A stretch of 64,000 nt of DNA from Branchiostoma belcheri (GCF_001625305.1 NW_017803976.1:636287-700286), one strand, 5' to 3'. Shown: positions 51,001-63,059, counted from the first letter of the stretch. Notes: generated by a model not told the origin, from the letters alone. Numbers and translations are program-made.

Positions 51001-52508
51001 AAGTCAAACGACGACAGACTTTTAGGTGAGCTGTGTTTAAAATGCCATGAGTAATCTCCAAGCAGATAATGGTGAGGAAGATTGAAACGCTTTCTGACTG
51101 TTGGGCTTATCAAAATACATGTACAATTATTTGTCTTCATGTCAGAACCATTAGGCCATGTTGACTTGATTATATGGATGACATCCTCCGGGAGCCCCAA
51201 AACTGATGCGCGCGTGCGAATAAAAAAAAAGTTTTGCAAAAAAAAAAGTAGTTTTCATTATGAAATCTACGTGGTCATGAGGGTTGAACAAATGGGACAG
51301 AATATGGTTTGGCGAATAATCTAATCTTCAAGTTCATTTCCTTACAATTTCGTCTTTTTTCGTTTGATTTTGGCATTCTACGACATTGGTATAGTTTTTA
51401 CTTATTTTTTTGTAACTTACGGTATATTTTTGCTCATTTTGCAACTGTTTTGTACGATTTACAGTATGGTTGAAAACATTTTTTTTTGGAAACGGCCGAA
51501 AATTCATGCGCGCGCGGATGTCATCCATATAATCAAATCAACATGGCCTTAAAATGTATTTTTTCTTAGACAGTCATATTGTGTAAATCGTAAACAACGC
51601 CTGGAGTTATCCATGTGTAACGAAAGCTTCTGTTGATGATGAAGACACACTGTGACTGTACATGGTGCTGAAAGCTTTTCTGTTTGTAGGTTTACACGTA
51701 GCAGCTTAGGAAATATTATAAATTCTCAGATTAATATCATTGATACACATTTTATTTGTTTCATAATGTCATGTCCACCCTAAAATCTTCTCTGTCGTTG
51801 TCTCTGTTTTCAGGTCTTGGACTGAGAGCTGTGAGACTGACGGGACACAGACGGGTCCCTCTCTCCATGCCGTTTAAAGAGGAGGAGCTCTACAAAAGGA
51901 CCTTCAAAAAGATGGAGGAACTCTCCAAACTTTACGACCAGCCCATCTCCGCCCTCGAGTCGGGCATCCTCGGAAACCAGCTGGCGAAGCTGGCGGAGAA
52001 GCACGAGAAGGAGAAGACCGAAGTGACGCCGACGCCGACCAAAGACGAGAGGCCACGACTGCCGCCGATCTCGCTTCCTCCGGCCCCGCGGAAACCCACC
52101 ATCAGCACCAGCCTGCCGGTGAACCACCTCCACGATGAGAACAAAAGACTTCTCCTACAGACACACTCTCTACAGGAGAGCCTGGTCAGTCAAAAGCTCG
52201 AGTTGGCCAGGAAGACAGAACAGGTGAGGGAGAAGGACTTACAAATGGCTCACCTGGAAAGACAAGTGTCGATGTACGAGCAACAGAACACAAACTTGCA
52301 CAAGCAGGGACTCACGATGGCGAGGAAACTACAAGACATGAGGAAGCAGGCCTTGATGTTGGAGCAGAAAGTCAAGGAGTTCCAGATTAAGAACGACCTG
52401 TACAGAACCGCGGCGCGCACCAAGATGCGCTTCGGTAATCAGATGTCATTGGCTAGAAGGGCGATCCCACAAGTCCGTGCGGTACGGCCCAGGGACGTCC
52501 TGAACTGA
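48038..52508 (+). CDS. Probable death-effector-like domain and coiled-coil protein
   Basis: Six exons, 48038-48130, 49002-49145, 49506-49683, 50239-50369, 50899-51025 and 51814-52508, join in frame to 455 codons. ATG 48038 is the first in the exon. The frame stays open back to a good acceptor at 47957, so an upstream coding exon is possible. Residues about 32-112 resemble a death-effector fold: alternating helices, MFDELFKLFK, then DIDLLEDLVRDAGRMLDF. The usual RxDL motif is only approximate. Residues 139-240 form a middle region I do not recognise (VLAFLQHYGKAKGFG, FIFITKYQEE). A Pro-rich linker lies at about 300-325 and a coiled coil at about 330-425. DED proteins act as adaptors in apoptosis or immune signalling, and lancelets are known for many death-fold genes. 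The domain call is tentative; the exon model is firmer. AATAAA near 53113 may be the polyadenylation signal. Confidence 0.82.
48383..48769 (+). pseudogene. Duplicated intron-exon unit with truncated exon 2
   Basis: This segment is a diverged tandem copy of 48770-49290. Both start AACCAARTATGGGGAGGTTT and share ATCCAGTTGTTTGAGTAAC. In this copy the first two thirds of exon 2 and its acceptor are deleted. Only about 42 bp remain (48598-48639, CGATCCCGCACAAATGTTCG onward), with AAGGTACAATG changed to AGGGTAAAATG at the donor. It cannot splice as a normal exon. Confidence 0.75.
48770..49290 (+). repeat. Parent or second copy of the duplicated unit
   Basis: It contains the functional exon 2 (49002-49145). 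Relative to the first copy, its 3' part holds an extra block ending CATATGTATAATGTCCTTGG near 49205-49233. Both copies end in CA microsatellites. Confidence 0.75.
49290..49362 (+). repeat. CA microsatellite next to the gap
   Basis: ACACAC repeats with ATAAACACAAACACGCAC interruptions, running directly into the N gap. AGAGAG repeats follow the gap. Confidence 0.9.
49363..49414. other. Assembly gap (52 N)
   Basis: Fifty-two N bases between CA and GA microsatellites, in intron 2 of the death-effector-like gene. The true length is unknown, but coding exons are not affected. Confidence 0.98.
50412..50811 (+). mobile_element. Harbinger-like MITE, family H2 (400 bp)
   Basis: Begins GGCCACAACAAGTAAATTTT, ends TTGCTGTGGCC, flanked by TTA at 50409-50411 and 50812-50814. 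It occupies most of intron 4 of the death-effector-like gene, starting 42 bp after the exon 4 donor. Confidence 0.85.
51154..51548 (+). mobile_element. Harbinger-like MITE, family H1 (395 bp)
   Basis: Near-identical to 598-988 across its length; TTA at 51151-51153 and 51549-51551. It lies in intron 5 of the death-effector-like gene. Confidence 0.87.
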
Positions 52509-54100
52509 GTGTGTTTTGTGATGTTGAAAAGAAGAGAAAACAGGGTTACAAAACGGGAAAAGAAACAGTATTTTATCTGAAAATGACAAATCTTTGTTAC
52601 ATGACAGTCAAACCTGTACCAGTTACAGTCTGGCATGTGTTCACCTGTTTATAGTAATCACCTGTATACTGCTTCAACTTTCCTCAAGTTCCTTGGGTTC
52701 TCACAACCAACATTTTGACTGTATTTTCCTTTTCAAATAATGGTCAACTTCAAATGTATAGGGTGACGGAATGACTTTAATAATCCATGTATATATACAT
52801 TAATGTTTGCCAGAACAAGCCAGGCTGGCCTTTTAATTCACAAAATACACTCACGACGCAAAGTTTCCTTTAGTTTTCTACTTTTACACAGTCGTTAAAT
52901 GTTGCGGTCGTTTCAGGTCCGGTTCAAGTGGGGTTGACGGCATGAAGTAACAGAGTGGTGTTGTTAAAGATATCCAATATTGCCATATACATATCATGTA
53001 CAAAGACTTTTATTTCCTCTCTTATATACATGCCATGCATGCAATGGTTTCAATGTCAATCATTATGATTTGTATGTTACACGTACTAATTAGGACATCG
53101 AAGCGCGTTGTAATAAAAAAAGGACTGAAATCATTGTGATATATCAGTCTAATGTATTATCAGTGTGACTTTCTACAAGTACATGTGTTTTTTTTTCATT
53201 CAGTCTATTTGGTGGGACTTCTTTTAATTTGTTTTAATTACCCTTGTACAGAAGTCATAAAAACCTATAATGTAGGTAGTTGATAACTTTTTGGGGGGTG
53301 ATAAATGATAAGTAGGAAGAACACAAAACGTTAGACAAGTAACCCACACAGAGCTGCTTTAAATTGAGGAGTTATATGGTCCAGTATAAAAAGGGCTTGG
53401 AGTGGTGCACTACTTCTACGAGACGCTAGATGACGCGCCTCACCATGAAGATAACTTACGGCAAAATGTACTGCCAAAACACATGACTCCACTTGTGAAG
53501 TGTCTGCAAACTGTCATGATTGAACAAATTCATTCTGCAATAACAGGTTTGGACTTGTTTGAGTTATTTCTAGTTCTAGTATTCAGATCATTAACACGGA
53601 CCAAATTATCCTAAGCAGACGGCACACATTAACGCCATTCAAACATCACATGAAGACTTTTCACTCTTGAACTTCAGACTTCGTTTTCTAACTTGTTGCT
53701 GTACAGAATCAGAAAGTTTTCTGACAGCAACAATCACATAATCCGGCAGTTTATTTCGGCAAAGGCAACCCGTTTGATCAGCTTGATATTGTTGTGACTT
53801 GTGTTTGTGACTTGTTGTTTGTGTTTACCAGTTTACGCCCACAATTCCCCGCGCGGGATTGTCCCCTCCCAACCGCAAACCCAGAACGAGGCTCCGAGCG
53901 GAAAGTCTCAACTTCAGAGTTTGGAGCTGTTTTTTTGAACGATCGGAAGAACGCGACTGTCCCGTGCAAGAAAGCAGCAACTTTCCAAGAAGGTAAATCT
54001 GTATAAAACTTTTCTCCGTTAGCTTAGGGCTCGGCGGTGCTGTTGATTCACTCACAGCTGTCGTAGCGAGCGTGGCTGAGTTCGCAGGCGACCCCGGAAG
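52509..54100. other. Intergenic DNA between two plus-strand genes
   Basis: 3' UTR of the upstream gene, then AT-rich DNA with no recognised exon. A 70-codon frame at 53402-53614 has no domain. Toward 53800-54100 the GC content rises. Confidence 0.4.
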
Positions 54101-54654
54101 TGTACGGATCGATTGTTTACATTGGAAGTAGACTCTGGCGACCTCGGGGTTTAGTTCAGTTCTCAGGAGTGCGATCCCGAACTATCCATCACCATCGGGG
54201 CAGATTTTACCTCCGATTTGGCGTCGTACTTCTTGTTTAAACGCACCCGGCTTCCTACCAGCTTCCTCTGACCGTATTTCGTCCCGGCCATGCGTAGATC
54301 GCGCGATAATCCGGACCTAAGGCGCGCGTAAAGCCCGGGAGAGTGAGTAGCCGGAGTGAGTGTACGTACGTAGTGGGGCCCGACTTGACAATGAGTTTTC
54401 ACACGTGAGCTGGCCGGGACGCGATGCGGGGCGGCCACTTCCAGCGGCAGGCTCACCAACTCCACACAACTCCCACCGGACACTGCACGATCGGCAGGGT
54501 TTGATACTCCAGCCTCCAGGAGACCTGGGTACCAGCCTTGAGACTGATTGGCTGTGCTGATTGTCTGCTCAGTTCTTAGAGGTTGTCAGCTGGTATTAGT
54601 GCTGCATTCTGCTCCAGACTTGTTGCCTGCAGGCCAGGACTGCAGCAGGCAGGC
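54000..54654 (+). promoter_or_regulatory. CpG-rich promoter and 5' UTR region
   Basis: The sequence becomes GC- and CpG-rich just before the next coding exon, with an ETS-like CCGGAAGT near 54093. A possible acceptor (TTGCCTGCAG) ends at about 54632, so the coding exon may be preceded by a non-coding exon. No TATA box stands out. Confidence 0.4.
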
Positions 54655-55306
54655 ATGGAGAACCCCAGCTTCATCCCCACCCAGCTCACGACCCCTGCCC
54701 TCATGGTGCTGGCGTCCACCGCCGAGGCGGCCAGAGACACGTCCAGCCTCCCTCCGCAGCAGACGGGCGGCTTCACGCCGCAGGGCACACCTGGGCTGGA
54801 CAAGGAAGGACACGTGCCTTTCTCCACCGCGTCCTTCTCTCTCCCCACCATGTACCCTCGCCAGGCAGGGGCAGACGGGTCCTTCCCCAACCGAGAGTTC
54901 ATCCCCTCCGTGCTGCATCTTCACCCGCACTTCGCGGGAACCCACCTGGAGAGGAGCGGGCTCGCCATGCTGAACTCCACGGGAAGCGGGGCCTTCCGTC
55001 CCTTCAGCATCAGCGAGGACAGGGACGGCATGTACCAGTCGGCGTTCACGCCGGCCAAGAGACTCAAAAGTAGTCAAGAAAGTGACTTGGTAGCACGATT
55101 TCGGGAGGGCGAGCACGGGAGCTCGCCACGAGAACTGTCGGAGAACCACCGCTCTCCGGCCTCGTTGGTGAAACACGAGCAGGGAGAAGACGGTCTGCAC
55201 CGAGGATCTCCCAGCAGCTCGGCCTTCAGCATCCATCCCGGGGGCAAGCTGGACCGAGACACCATCAGCCCTGCGTCTTCAGAAGAGGGTCGTACGTTGA
55301 GAACAA
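54655..55306 (+). CDS. First coding exon of a Ser/Pro-rich protein, probably a nuclear regulator (partial)
   Basis: An open frame of 217 codons from ATG 54655 to a strong donor (ACAA|GTAAGT) at 55306, ending in phase 1. It is rich in Ser, Pro, Thr and Gly, with no signal peptide or membrane segment. Short blocks stand out: FIPTQLTTPALMVLAS at the start, FIPSVLHLHPHF, SGAFRPFSISEDRDG, FTPAKRLKS and SPASLVKHEQGED. Low complexity, a possible basic KRLK signal and a KHEQ tract that resembles a SUMO-site context suggest a transcription factor or cofactor with its main domain in later exons. I do not recognise the family. The rest of the gene lies in the intron region to the right and beyond the window. 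Confidence 0.72.
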
Positions 55307-55973
55307 GTAAGTGTTTTCCCCGTACTAGTCTTAACTCGCGTAATTAACATTCAGTTAATGATTTCTTGTTTTCTTTCCTAAGAACATACTGACCATGACT
55401 GCATTGTAGGCTTGCTTCATTTTGTAAAGTTAATGTTGGGTAAATTTGTCCCCGGGACCATCTGTTAAAGTTTCTGGTTCACTTCTGTATTTTTTCAAGT
55501 GGTGAAATCAGCCATTAGAAACTATTTTTAACCAACAGTATTTCAACATTAGTGTCAGAAGAATTGTTTTGTGGCGCTCTCAAGTTCAACTTTTTTGTGG
55601 CTGTGAAATGGCGTGTCTTTTATTGTCGTCGGCAAAATGGCGTGGCTTTTTTCACCTGCCAAACAATGGTAGCATATGTTTTCACTATGTTATCATTGGC
55701 AATGGGTGTAGCAAGCACTTATTCAGAAAGAACCAACGTGCATGGTCCCTTGTTATTGTGGCGTGAGCCAGCCCACTTTTTTTCCCTACTGAAACAGCTT
55801 TTCTTGTTTTCTGGTTAACTGGTAACGTTTTTGTATTGTGAATAGAGCCGCAAGAGTCGTGACAAGGAAAGTGGTATTGAACAATAATGTGGACATGTTT
55901 GAAGTGGCAGCACGTTGCCACTGTTGACACATATTCTTGACAGTGTGTATTGTTGTGTTACTTTACACCTCAG

Positions 55974-56012
55974 GCCTAACCCCTGACGGTCGATGGCTCG
56001 GACTCTCCCCAG
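55974..56012 (+). CDS. Candidate 39-nt microexon of the Ser/Pro-rich gene
   Basis: Bounded by CTTTACACCTCAG and by CCCCAG|GTATAG. Joined to the phase-1 donor at 55306 it reads SLTPDGRWLGLSP without a stop and leaves the phase unchanged (13 codons), so it could be included or skipped. It is GC-rich within AT-rich DNA. It is proposed from splice signals only. Confidence 0.42.
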
Positions 56013-58819
56013 GTATAGATGTAGTTACACTGTGACGTGTCATTGTGTAGTTATGTGTGCTAGACCATAGTAGATAGTGAGTTTGAATATGGAAGCTTTT
56101 CCTATTTTTTCTGTTACACAGGATTTATAAATAGCATTTGCAATCATTGCACTTCGTATCAAATTTCAAACAAAATTCCTAACCTGCTAGCCTCTATCAT
56201 TTTATTAATTTTTTTGATTAGAAGAAACAACTTGAAGAAATTACAATACAGCAAGGACCTGTATGAAACTAAAAATAGTAAGACAGATACTGGGTTTGAA
56301 TCATTTTGAAAAGAATGAAAAGAATATACATAGTTTTTGAGAGAGTCTACTAGTTCTAGAGGAAGCCTATAATGCAACTAGATCAGAAAATCCACATACA
56401 CAATTTACTTTTATGTATACATTATTTAGGAAGACCTGTGCATGTATGTACATTGCACACACAGCAGTGGCATTTCAATACCTTTTTGTCCAGTCCCTAT
56501 CGAAATGAGTTTCTGTAATTATGTGCCTATGTGATGTAAAAACAGTCAGTTTGGTCAATTTTACAGCTATAATTCAGATGCAGATTCGATCTTTTTCTCC
56601 ACTCAAAAGGAGGTACATGTGTCTGTACTGTTAACCAAAACTCTAGCTGTGTGCACCCCGCCTCCTGACATATCGCATGACTGGGAAAATCCCACAGGGT
56701 GCAATTGGAAGGGAACGTAAACCTAAACAATCCTGGCAAGAACAAGGAAAATGCCCCCAGGCCACCTGAACCTGTTATCACCTCTATTCTGATACAAATC
56801 ACCTGGGATGAACTCTTCTAGAAAGGTCAAGTTTCCAAATTTAGACTTTTTTTGTCTGTCTACTACCGGTAGTAACGTTATATGACGTTCAAAACATGTA
56901 AGGAAAAGTAGATGAAGTTGTGTTATTTTGGATGAAACATTGGCGTGGAAGAAGAAAAAATGTTGTTCTTACTCTTCTGTTTGTATATGTTGAAATCATG
57001 CTTTTTTGTATCACATTTCCCATTTACAAAAATGGTGGTTGTCGAGTCAACTGGTGCCATTGTCCAAATTATTTTGCCTGTCTATTTTTGTTTGTCAAAA
57101 ACTCGTGAAGTGATGACACTGGTAGTGTGTGCTAAACAATTGTTATAAAAGTTAAAACATGCTAAATGCTTACATGACTTTTTCTTGCCATTTGCAAAAA
57201 AGATCATTACATTTTTCCATCCAGCTTCAGATGATGATTTAGAGCAATAGTTTTTAGCCATTTGATACTGCCATGATCAAATACAGTACTGTAAAGGCAA
57301 AGAGTTCTGACGATAGAATACAGTTCTTCTTCTATGGTAAGATGTTTGAATTGTACTAGTATGTTCTAACGCAACATGCACAATTTAAAAAACAAAACAA
57401 AATCTAGATCTAGTTGTGTGTGTATTAACTGTATTTATTTGAGAAAAAACATAGTTTGTGATCTTGTGTCTCTAGCTACACTGTATTTTGTAGCTATTTT
57501 GTACTTTGGAGTTTGGAACTAAGTATAAAAAGCTATTGCAATCTTTTGGTAGTCTTTATTTGTCATTTTCGGCTTGTCTAAGTTTGTGTGTTTTCACACT
57601 TTTAATCAAAAGTAGCTTTCTTTCATTTCTTTCCACTGTAGTAACCATTATTGGCATATTTTGGTTGTCCTCTGTGTTAAGTTTCAGGGTATCTTTGTTG
57701 AACATTTTTGGTCAGCCATAGCAGCATTCTTATTACATTTCTATTGTCTATACAGGTACCTTACCGTTTGCAATGTAACTTTTCTTTCCAGTTTAAAGAT
57801 TAAACATCTCCCAAACAATTCCAAACAAGCGGATTTTCTTGTCTGGCTCTAGAAGGAAAGTCACGCTTTGTTGGAAAGGAGAAGAAAAACTTGTTGAACT
57901 TTTGATACCTTGCTTCAGCAACAAGTAAACAAATTAGAGAGGTTGACAACAGATTAGGCCGCAAATTACTTGACTGGGTGCAATGAGTACATAAACACTC
58001 AGAAATCTGTATCTACCTGTTGTATTCTGCCACTTTGGAGAGATCAAAATCAAAAATTATGACTAAAAAGGGTTGAAATCAGAACTAGTTTTACTACATT
58101 TTACTTTCAGATATGTTTTGCATAATAGTGTTTTGAGTGTTTTGAGAAAGAGAATTGAAGCATGGTATTTGTACATGTACTTGTGCAGTAGTTATCTGTA
58201 TATGGTGATTACATTGTTTAATGACAGGTTCCGTTGCATTAACTGCCATTATGTGATTAGTCGGAATTTGAAGCCCTAGTGTAGATGGATTGCGGGGAAA
58301 AATCAGGTCGTAGGACTTTGGGTCATTCTCAATACTTACCATATCTAAGATATGATTTCAGGTTGTATTTGTGGCTAAATTAAAACCTATTCATGTGGAA
58401 AGTACATTTAAGGTATTGGATTTTTTCAGGAAACAGGAGTAGCTGTCTGTCCAAGGAAGCTTTTTTTGCCACCAAATCAATTTGGTTACTACTAGTCTAG
58501 GTTAGGCAGCAAGGAGAAGGATAAAGCATATTTTTTGTATATTTATATTGTTAACTGGTTGAATGAAGTCAAAACAAAGGTTATACTTAAGTTTTACACT
58601 TGTTAATCATTGTAGGATTGAAAAACCAGGTTTGCAGGCATGTAACTCAATGTAAGTTAAGTTTTGTAAATTTTACTAGCCTTTTTAATATGAACTGTTC
58701 AACTTAGAAAGTGAACCAACCATGTTTCAATATTTGTATCACTGAGCTGCGAAACAGACAAAACCAATGCCAATCGCTGCAGAAAACTAAACAAACCTGG
58801 CAGAGCCAGTTGTCTCGAC
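56013..58819. other. AT-rich intron or flank, no exon seen
   Basis: Low-complexity AT-rich sequence with many short frames. No domain, splice-bounded GC-rich segment or recognisable transposon was found. Confidence 0.45.
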
Positions 58820-60300
58820 TGCTCCTTTACCATTCGTTGCCTACCATATGGCAGCCATTGTACGCCAGCGCGCACCGCACTAACTTTCCTTTTGTGCCGC
58901 CCAGTTTATGTGCACAATACCCTTTGACTCTCCCGAGCATATGCGAGGAATATTCCTTAATCGAGGAATAAGTAGGACGGCATTGTATCCGGGAACATCC
59001 CGTCAAAGGGAGGTGCTTGCTGGTAATTGTTGAAATGGATAACAGCGCCGTGCCTTTATGGCACCCTTGCGAAACAGTACATAAAGCGGAGGTGTTACTT
59101 GGGAAGGGAAACATAAATAAGCGGATGTAAATTTGTAGGCCTGACACTGGTAACTGTTCTCTATGGGGTGCTCTTCCCGGCGTGAGTTACGAGAATCCTG
59201 TCGGCGGTGATAGAGAAATGGTATACAATCTCCTGCCAGCATTGATATCAGGGAATAAAAAGCGGGCGTAACCTTCGGATAGGTCCTTGCCTACCCTTAT
59301 TTGCACTGAGTGCTGCGCACGCAGTATTTCATTGCCCCATTTGGCAAGGCACAACCTATTCATTTTCATTATTATCACATAATGTAGTAATTTGTTATGT
59401 TATGGTGAAGGTGTCACTCCGTTGAGCCCGCGAGGAATGAAAGCTCCCAGAATATTATTTATAGATTTATCGACAAGTCTTGATATGAATATTACATATG
59501 TGGCAACATAATCACCGGCTATGCAGATATTAGTGTCGTGGGGTGGTCTGAAAGTTTTTACCTGGGCGATGTTCCCAGCTCGTTTGAACGTATGGCTTCC
59601 CGTCAGAAGAAATGGCCCATGTGGGCTAATTTCTCTACCCAATCTCTTGCAAATTTGTAGAAATTTGCCCTTGTAAAAGAGCATTAGTTGCAAGTGGGAA
59701 GCGGGGGGAGATTTCTCACTGCCTTCATTATTTTCCATTCTAAAGTCCATTTGGGTTGCAGGTCGGCTCGTTCCCCATTTCGGAAAGTAACTCGGGCCAT
59801 TCAATTCCTGTGTCAAATGCGATATTTTGGGGACAAAACGCGGAGTGTAATTATTGTGCAGTAGCGTGTGCAACGCGCCGCCATAACGCGCAAGGTGTCA
59901 ATGTATTCCCGGCCACGAGGAAATTGCCGGAATGGCCGTCCTGCCAATTTGACATTTCCTGTGTTATTTGTTCTGGACCGGCGGGATGGGAATGACTGGA
60001 CGTTAACGGGAAAAGTCGAGTGCATTACCGTCATCCCCGCCGTGTAAGAGGCGTGCTTGCGCGCCGGTTAGCGCGGGCTCTCCACCCACCAGACAATTGA
60101 AATCCGTGACTTAACGGCTGATTGTATGAACATGAGGGTCAGGAGGGCCGCTGCCCTGTGCCGGGGGAAGTAATTCACTCATACAGATGGCAGCACGGGC
60201 ATGTGTGTGATGAAATCCTGCCAGACTGAGATCCAATCATGGTCCTCGATATCGACGTGGCGATCCAGAAATCAGGCGGGGTTTGGACCCCCTAACGTGA
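58820..60300. promoter_or_regulatory. Candidate cis-regulatory block
   Basis: About 1.5 kb of balanced-composition, complex sequence between AT-rich flanks, with no repeat signature and no long coding frame. It contains sites such as CATATG, CTTTGAC (TCF/LEF-like), GTAATTATTG and ACAATTGAA (homeodomain-like), CAGATGGC (E-box) and a palindrome GGAATATTCC. This texture is typical of conserved non-coding elements around developmental genes. The function is inference from composition and context. Confidence 0.38.
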
Positions 60301-60534
60301 CACCAATACAAGTGGCCAAACGGAAATACAGCCATGTAGTGAGAGAGCTCTTGAGTGGACACACACACACTTTTTCACTATACTTGTACACAAAATCAAT
60401 GTTGGAAGGTGCCCTTGATCAAAGGGGTTTTCAAATAGATGTGTACATGTAAGTTTTGGAAAGTTATGAAATATACACCTATTTCCCTTTTTTTGTGTCC
60501 ACTGGTATTTTATTTTGTTAAGGTACAGACAGGA

Positions 60535-60625
60535 AAAATGATTTTAAAAAAGGTACAGGTGCACCGGATGTTCACATCCAGAACTGTACCTAAATGATGT
60601 TACAGGTAGAGGTATTGGGTACACA
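60535..60625 (+). repeat. GTACAG repeat, copy 1
   Basis: AAGGTACAGGTGCACCGGAT followed by ACTGTACCTAAATGAT and ACAGGTAGAGGTATTGGG. A related, shorter copy lies at 63427-63500. Inverted GTACAG/CTGTAC pairs suggest a small foldback repeat. Confidence 0.5.
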
Positions 60626-61839
60626 GCCCTAGAGTCATTTGCCATTTCTGTCTGCATGTAGTTTATATGCCTTTTGGACTCCATTTTCGTGCTTGTGTTT
60701 GTCATGTTGAGTATATTTGTGCTGTCACTGATCAACTATGGATTACTGATAAAACTGTAGGAGGTCATTCTACATGTACACCTGCTGCTACAGCAACACC
60801 CAGACTTGTAGTTTTGCAATTATTAATGAACGAGAAGGAAAAATATTTTCTTTATAATTAAAAGTTTATTGTCCGTTTTCTTGCACAATCTTTGTATATT
60901 TTGGTAACTTCTGTATCCTAACAGTTTTTTTTTTTTACATAACTGGTGTATGTGTTATGCCTTGAGGTGGTTTATTGGTTACACACGAACAATAAAAAGA
61001 AGAGGCTGTCCAGTTTTGGAAAACATCACATCTAAAAGTGATGAGATTTCCCAAAGATAACACTATTGCGTAATGCGTATCATAATGTTAGTAGCAAACG
61101 CAATTGGCATGCATCACCAGAAATGTTGTTCATGTTATCCACTTTTTTGCCCACAAAGTCTGAAATTGGTGTAGTTCCGATCTGCCCCAGTGTGTTTTGG
61201 CCAAAACCTTTCAGTCCTGAACTCAAATTTCAGTTAAAGTCTTCAAGTCCATACTTGCCCTCAGTAGTACATGTAGTCAGTGGTTAACTAGTTGGGCAGC
61301 CCTGGTAGATTGTACAATAAAAATGTAAAACGTTGTTGGTAGAGTAGTTTTGAAGCACAGCAACAGTGGGATGTTAAGGGAGGAATGCTGATATGCTCTT
61401 GAGCTTTGAACTTGTCTGTACCTCTCAAAGTTAAATCTTCGGATATTGTTTTGCTTTATTCCACTTTAGGTCAACAATTTGATTTGTACTTTTTAGTTCC
61501 AGCACTGAAAATTGCACAGGTACAAGCCAATCTGAACAATTTTGCTGGAAAGAATAATTTTAAAGATAAAAATGCATGTGTATATCTGCCTTTGACAGGT
61601 TTCGGCTGATATGAAGTGATATGCATATCCACTTGTTTTAGAGAGAAATACATGCATGTAGGTTTGGTTTTCGACATGTCTAAAACAGTGGTTGTCCTCT
61701 ATGACAACTGACGCCTTCATTCATTGGATTCAGAACTTGAAGTTGAGGTTTACAAATACAATCAATTAGGGCTGAGTCAGACGCTCTGTTAGGCAGTTAC
61801 ACGGTACTCTCACTGCATCAGCTGTTTTTTGCGGACTTG

Positions 61840-62035
61840 TCCTTGTAGGATAGTCTGGCCGACTCCTTTCTCTATTACAGCGAGATTCCCAGTCGCAAGC
61901 TACGAATCAGCGAGGGCCCACCACATCCCACCATTCATTAACTTAGAATTGATTCAAAGGATCGCGCCACTGTGGAAAGGATTGTTCTACACCACACCTC
62001 CATTCCCTCATGACTTCAACAACTTTCCTTAATTA
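61840..62035. other. Short complex-sequence island
   Basis: About 200 bp of GC-balanced sequence with an acceptor-like TTTCTCTATTACAG and a homeodomain-like ATTCATTAAC. It could be an exon fragment or regulatory DNA; neither is established. Confidence 0.25.
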
Positions 62036-62182
62036 GATTTACAATGCCACATGAGTTTTCCTTACCTGTGAGGTTCTGAAAATCTCATTGCAAAGGATTT
62101 TTCTGTGTTTTACATATAGGTGGGTTTTCTGTTATAGGTCATAACTGGGATACATTTTTTTTTATTTTGCAGAAAGTACTAA

Positions 62183-62549
62183 GGCCACACCAATTTAATT
62201 TCTTGGTTAACGGATTTGCCCGCTTCATTTTTTTCTGACTTGCAAATAAAAATAAAATTCAGAATCAACTGCAAAATGCTCATATTTTGCCCTGAACAGT
62301 TGAAAACAATCCTTTTCTTCCTAGTTGTTACAGTTATTCCATCTTTCAATGCAATGGTATCATTAAAAGTTCAAAATTCATTGTTTAAATTTTGAACCGG
62401 CCTGGTGTGTTGACTTCATGGCTCATTTTGTAGCATTTTGGGCCATAATAGGATGCCTAGGCCTGTTTTTATTTTTTTATTTTTTCGCCCGCCCGCTCCA
62501 TTATTTTTCTAGAAAAATCCATTAACCAAGAAATTAAATTGGTGTTGCC
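62183..62549 (+). mobile_element. Harbinger-like MITE, family H5 (367 bp)
   Basis: Ends begin GGCCACACCAATTTAATTTC and mirror on the right (GGTGTTGCC). TAA flanks both sides (62180-62182 and 62550-62552). The inner block is TTGGTTAACGGAT instead of ATGGATGACATCC, so it is a distant member of the H1-H4 set. Confidence 0.78.
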
Positions 62550-62593
62550 TAAGAGCAAGAAGTAAATACAGTATGGTAGTCTGGTTAAAGATG

Positions 62594-63059
62594 TTACAAC
62601 ACAATCAGTGGTCGAAATACTTTTTTTCAGTGTTCTGCAATATTGCAGAAGAGTCAAAATTTTGTTCTGCAATTTGGAAATACTTTCTGCAAATACACAA
62701 GCCTCTATACTACAATCTTGCAGGTTTATAAGCATGAACTATTGATTGATATGCAAATTAGTGAAGACATTTTTTTTAAGTAAAAAAGGAAACAAAAGTT
62801 AGACAAGTCAAGACAAGGATGATGCAAATTAGTGAAGAAGCTCCAGGACCTGTTGTTTCAGAACAGGAGCTCAAGTGTTGTCTGTCCTTGATAGGACCTG
62901 AGAGTGCTAGTTTACTAAATTGAAAACTTTTGAATCTGGAGTCTATTTTTCCTTCTGCAAAATTGCAGATTGTATAAATTTTTCTTCTGCAATTTTGAAC
63001 ATCTATCTGCAGATTGCAGACTGCAGACAGGTATTTCGAACACTAGACTGTGTTGTCTG
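62594..63059. mobile_element. TIR element, possibly hAT-like
   Basis: ACAACACAATCAGTGGTCGA opens the left side and its imperfect inverse, with TCGAACACTAG and TGTGTTGT, closes the right. The interior repeats TTCTGCAA/TTGCAGA and contains ATGCAAATTAGTGAAGA twice. No clear target duplication was found, so the class is uncertain. Confidence 0.5.

Noticed and set aside
53402-53614. 70-codon plus-strand frame after a TATAAAAAG-like sequence
   Set aside because: The TATA-like word and the frame are short and isolated, with no supporting domain.
54586-55236. 216-codon minus-strand frame and a 141-codon plus-strand frame
   Set aside because: They are shadows of the GC-rich coding exon 54655-55306 in other frames.
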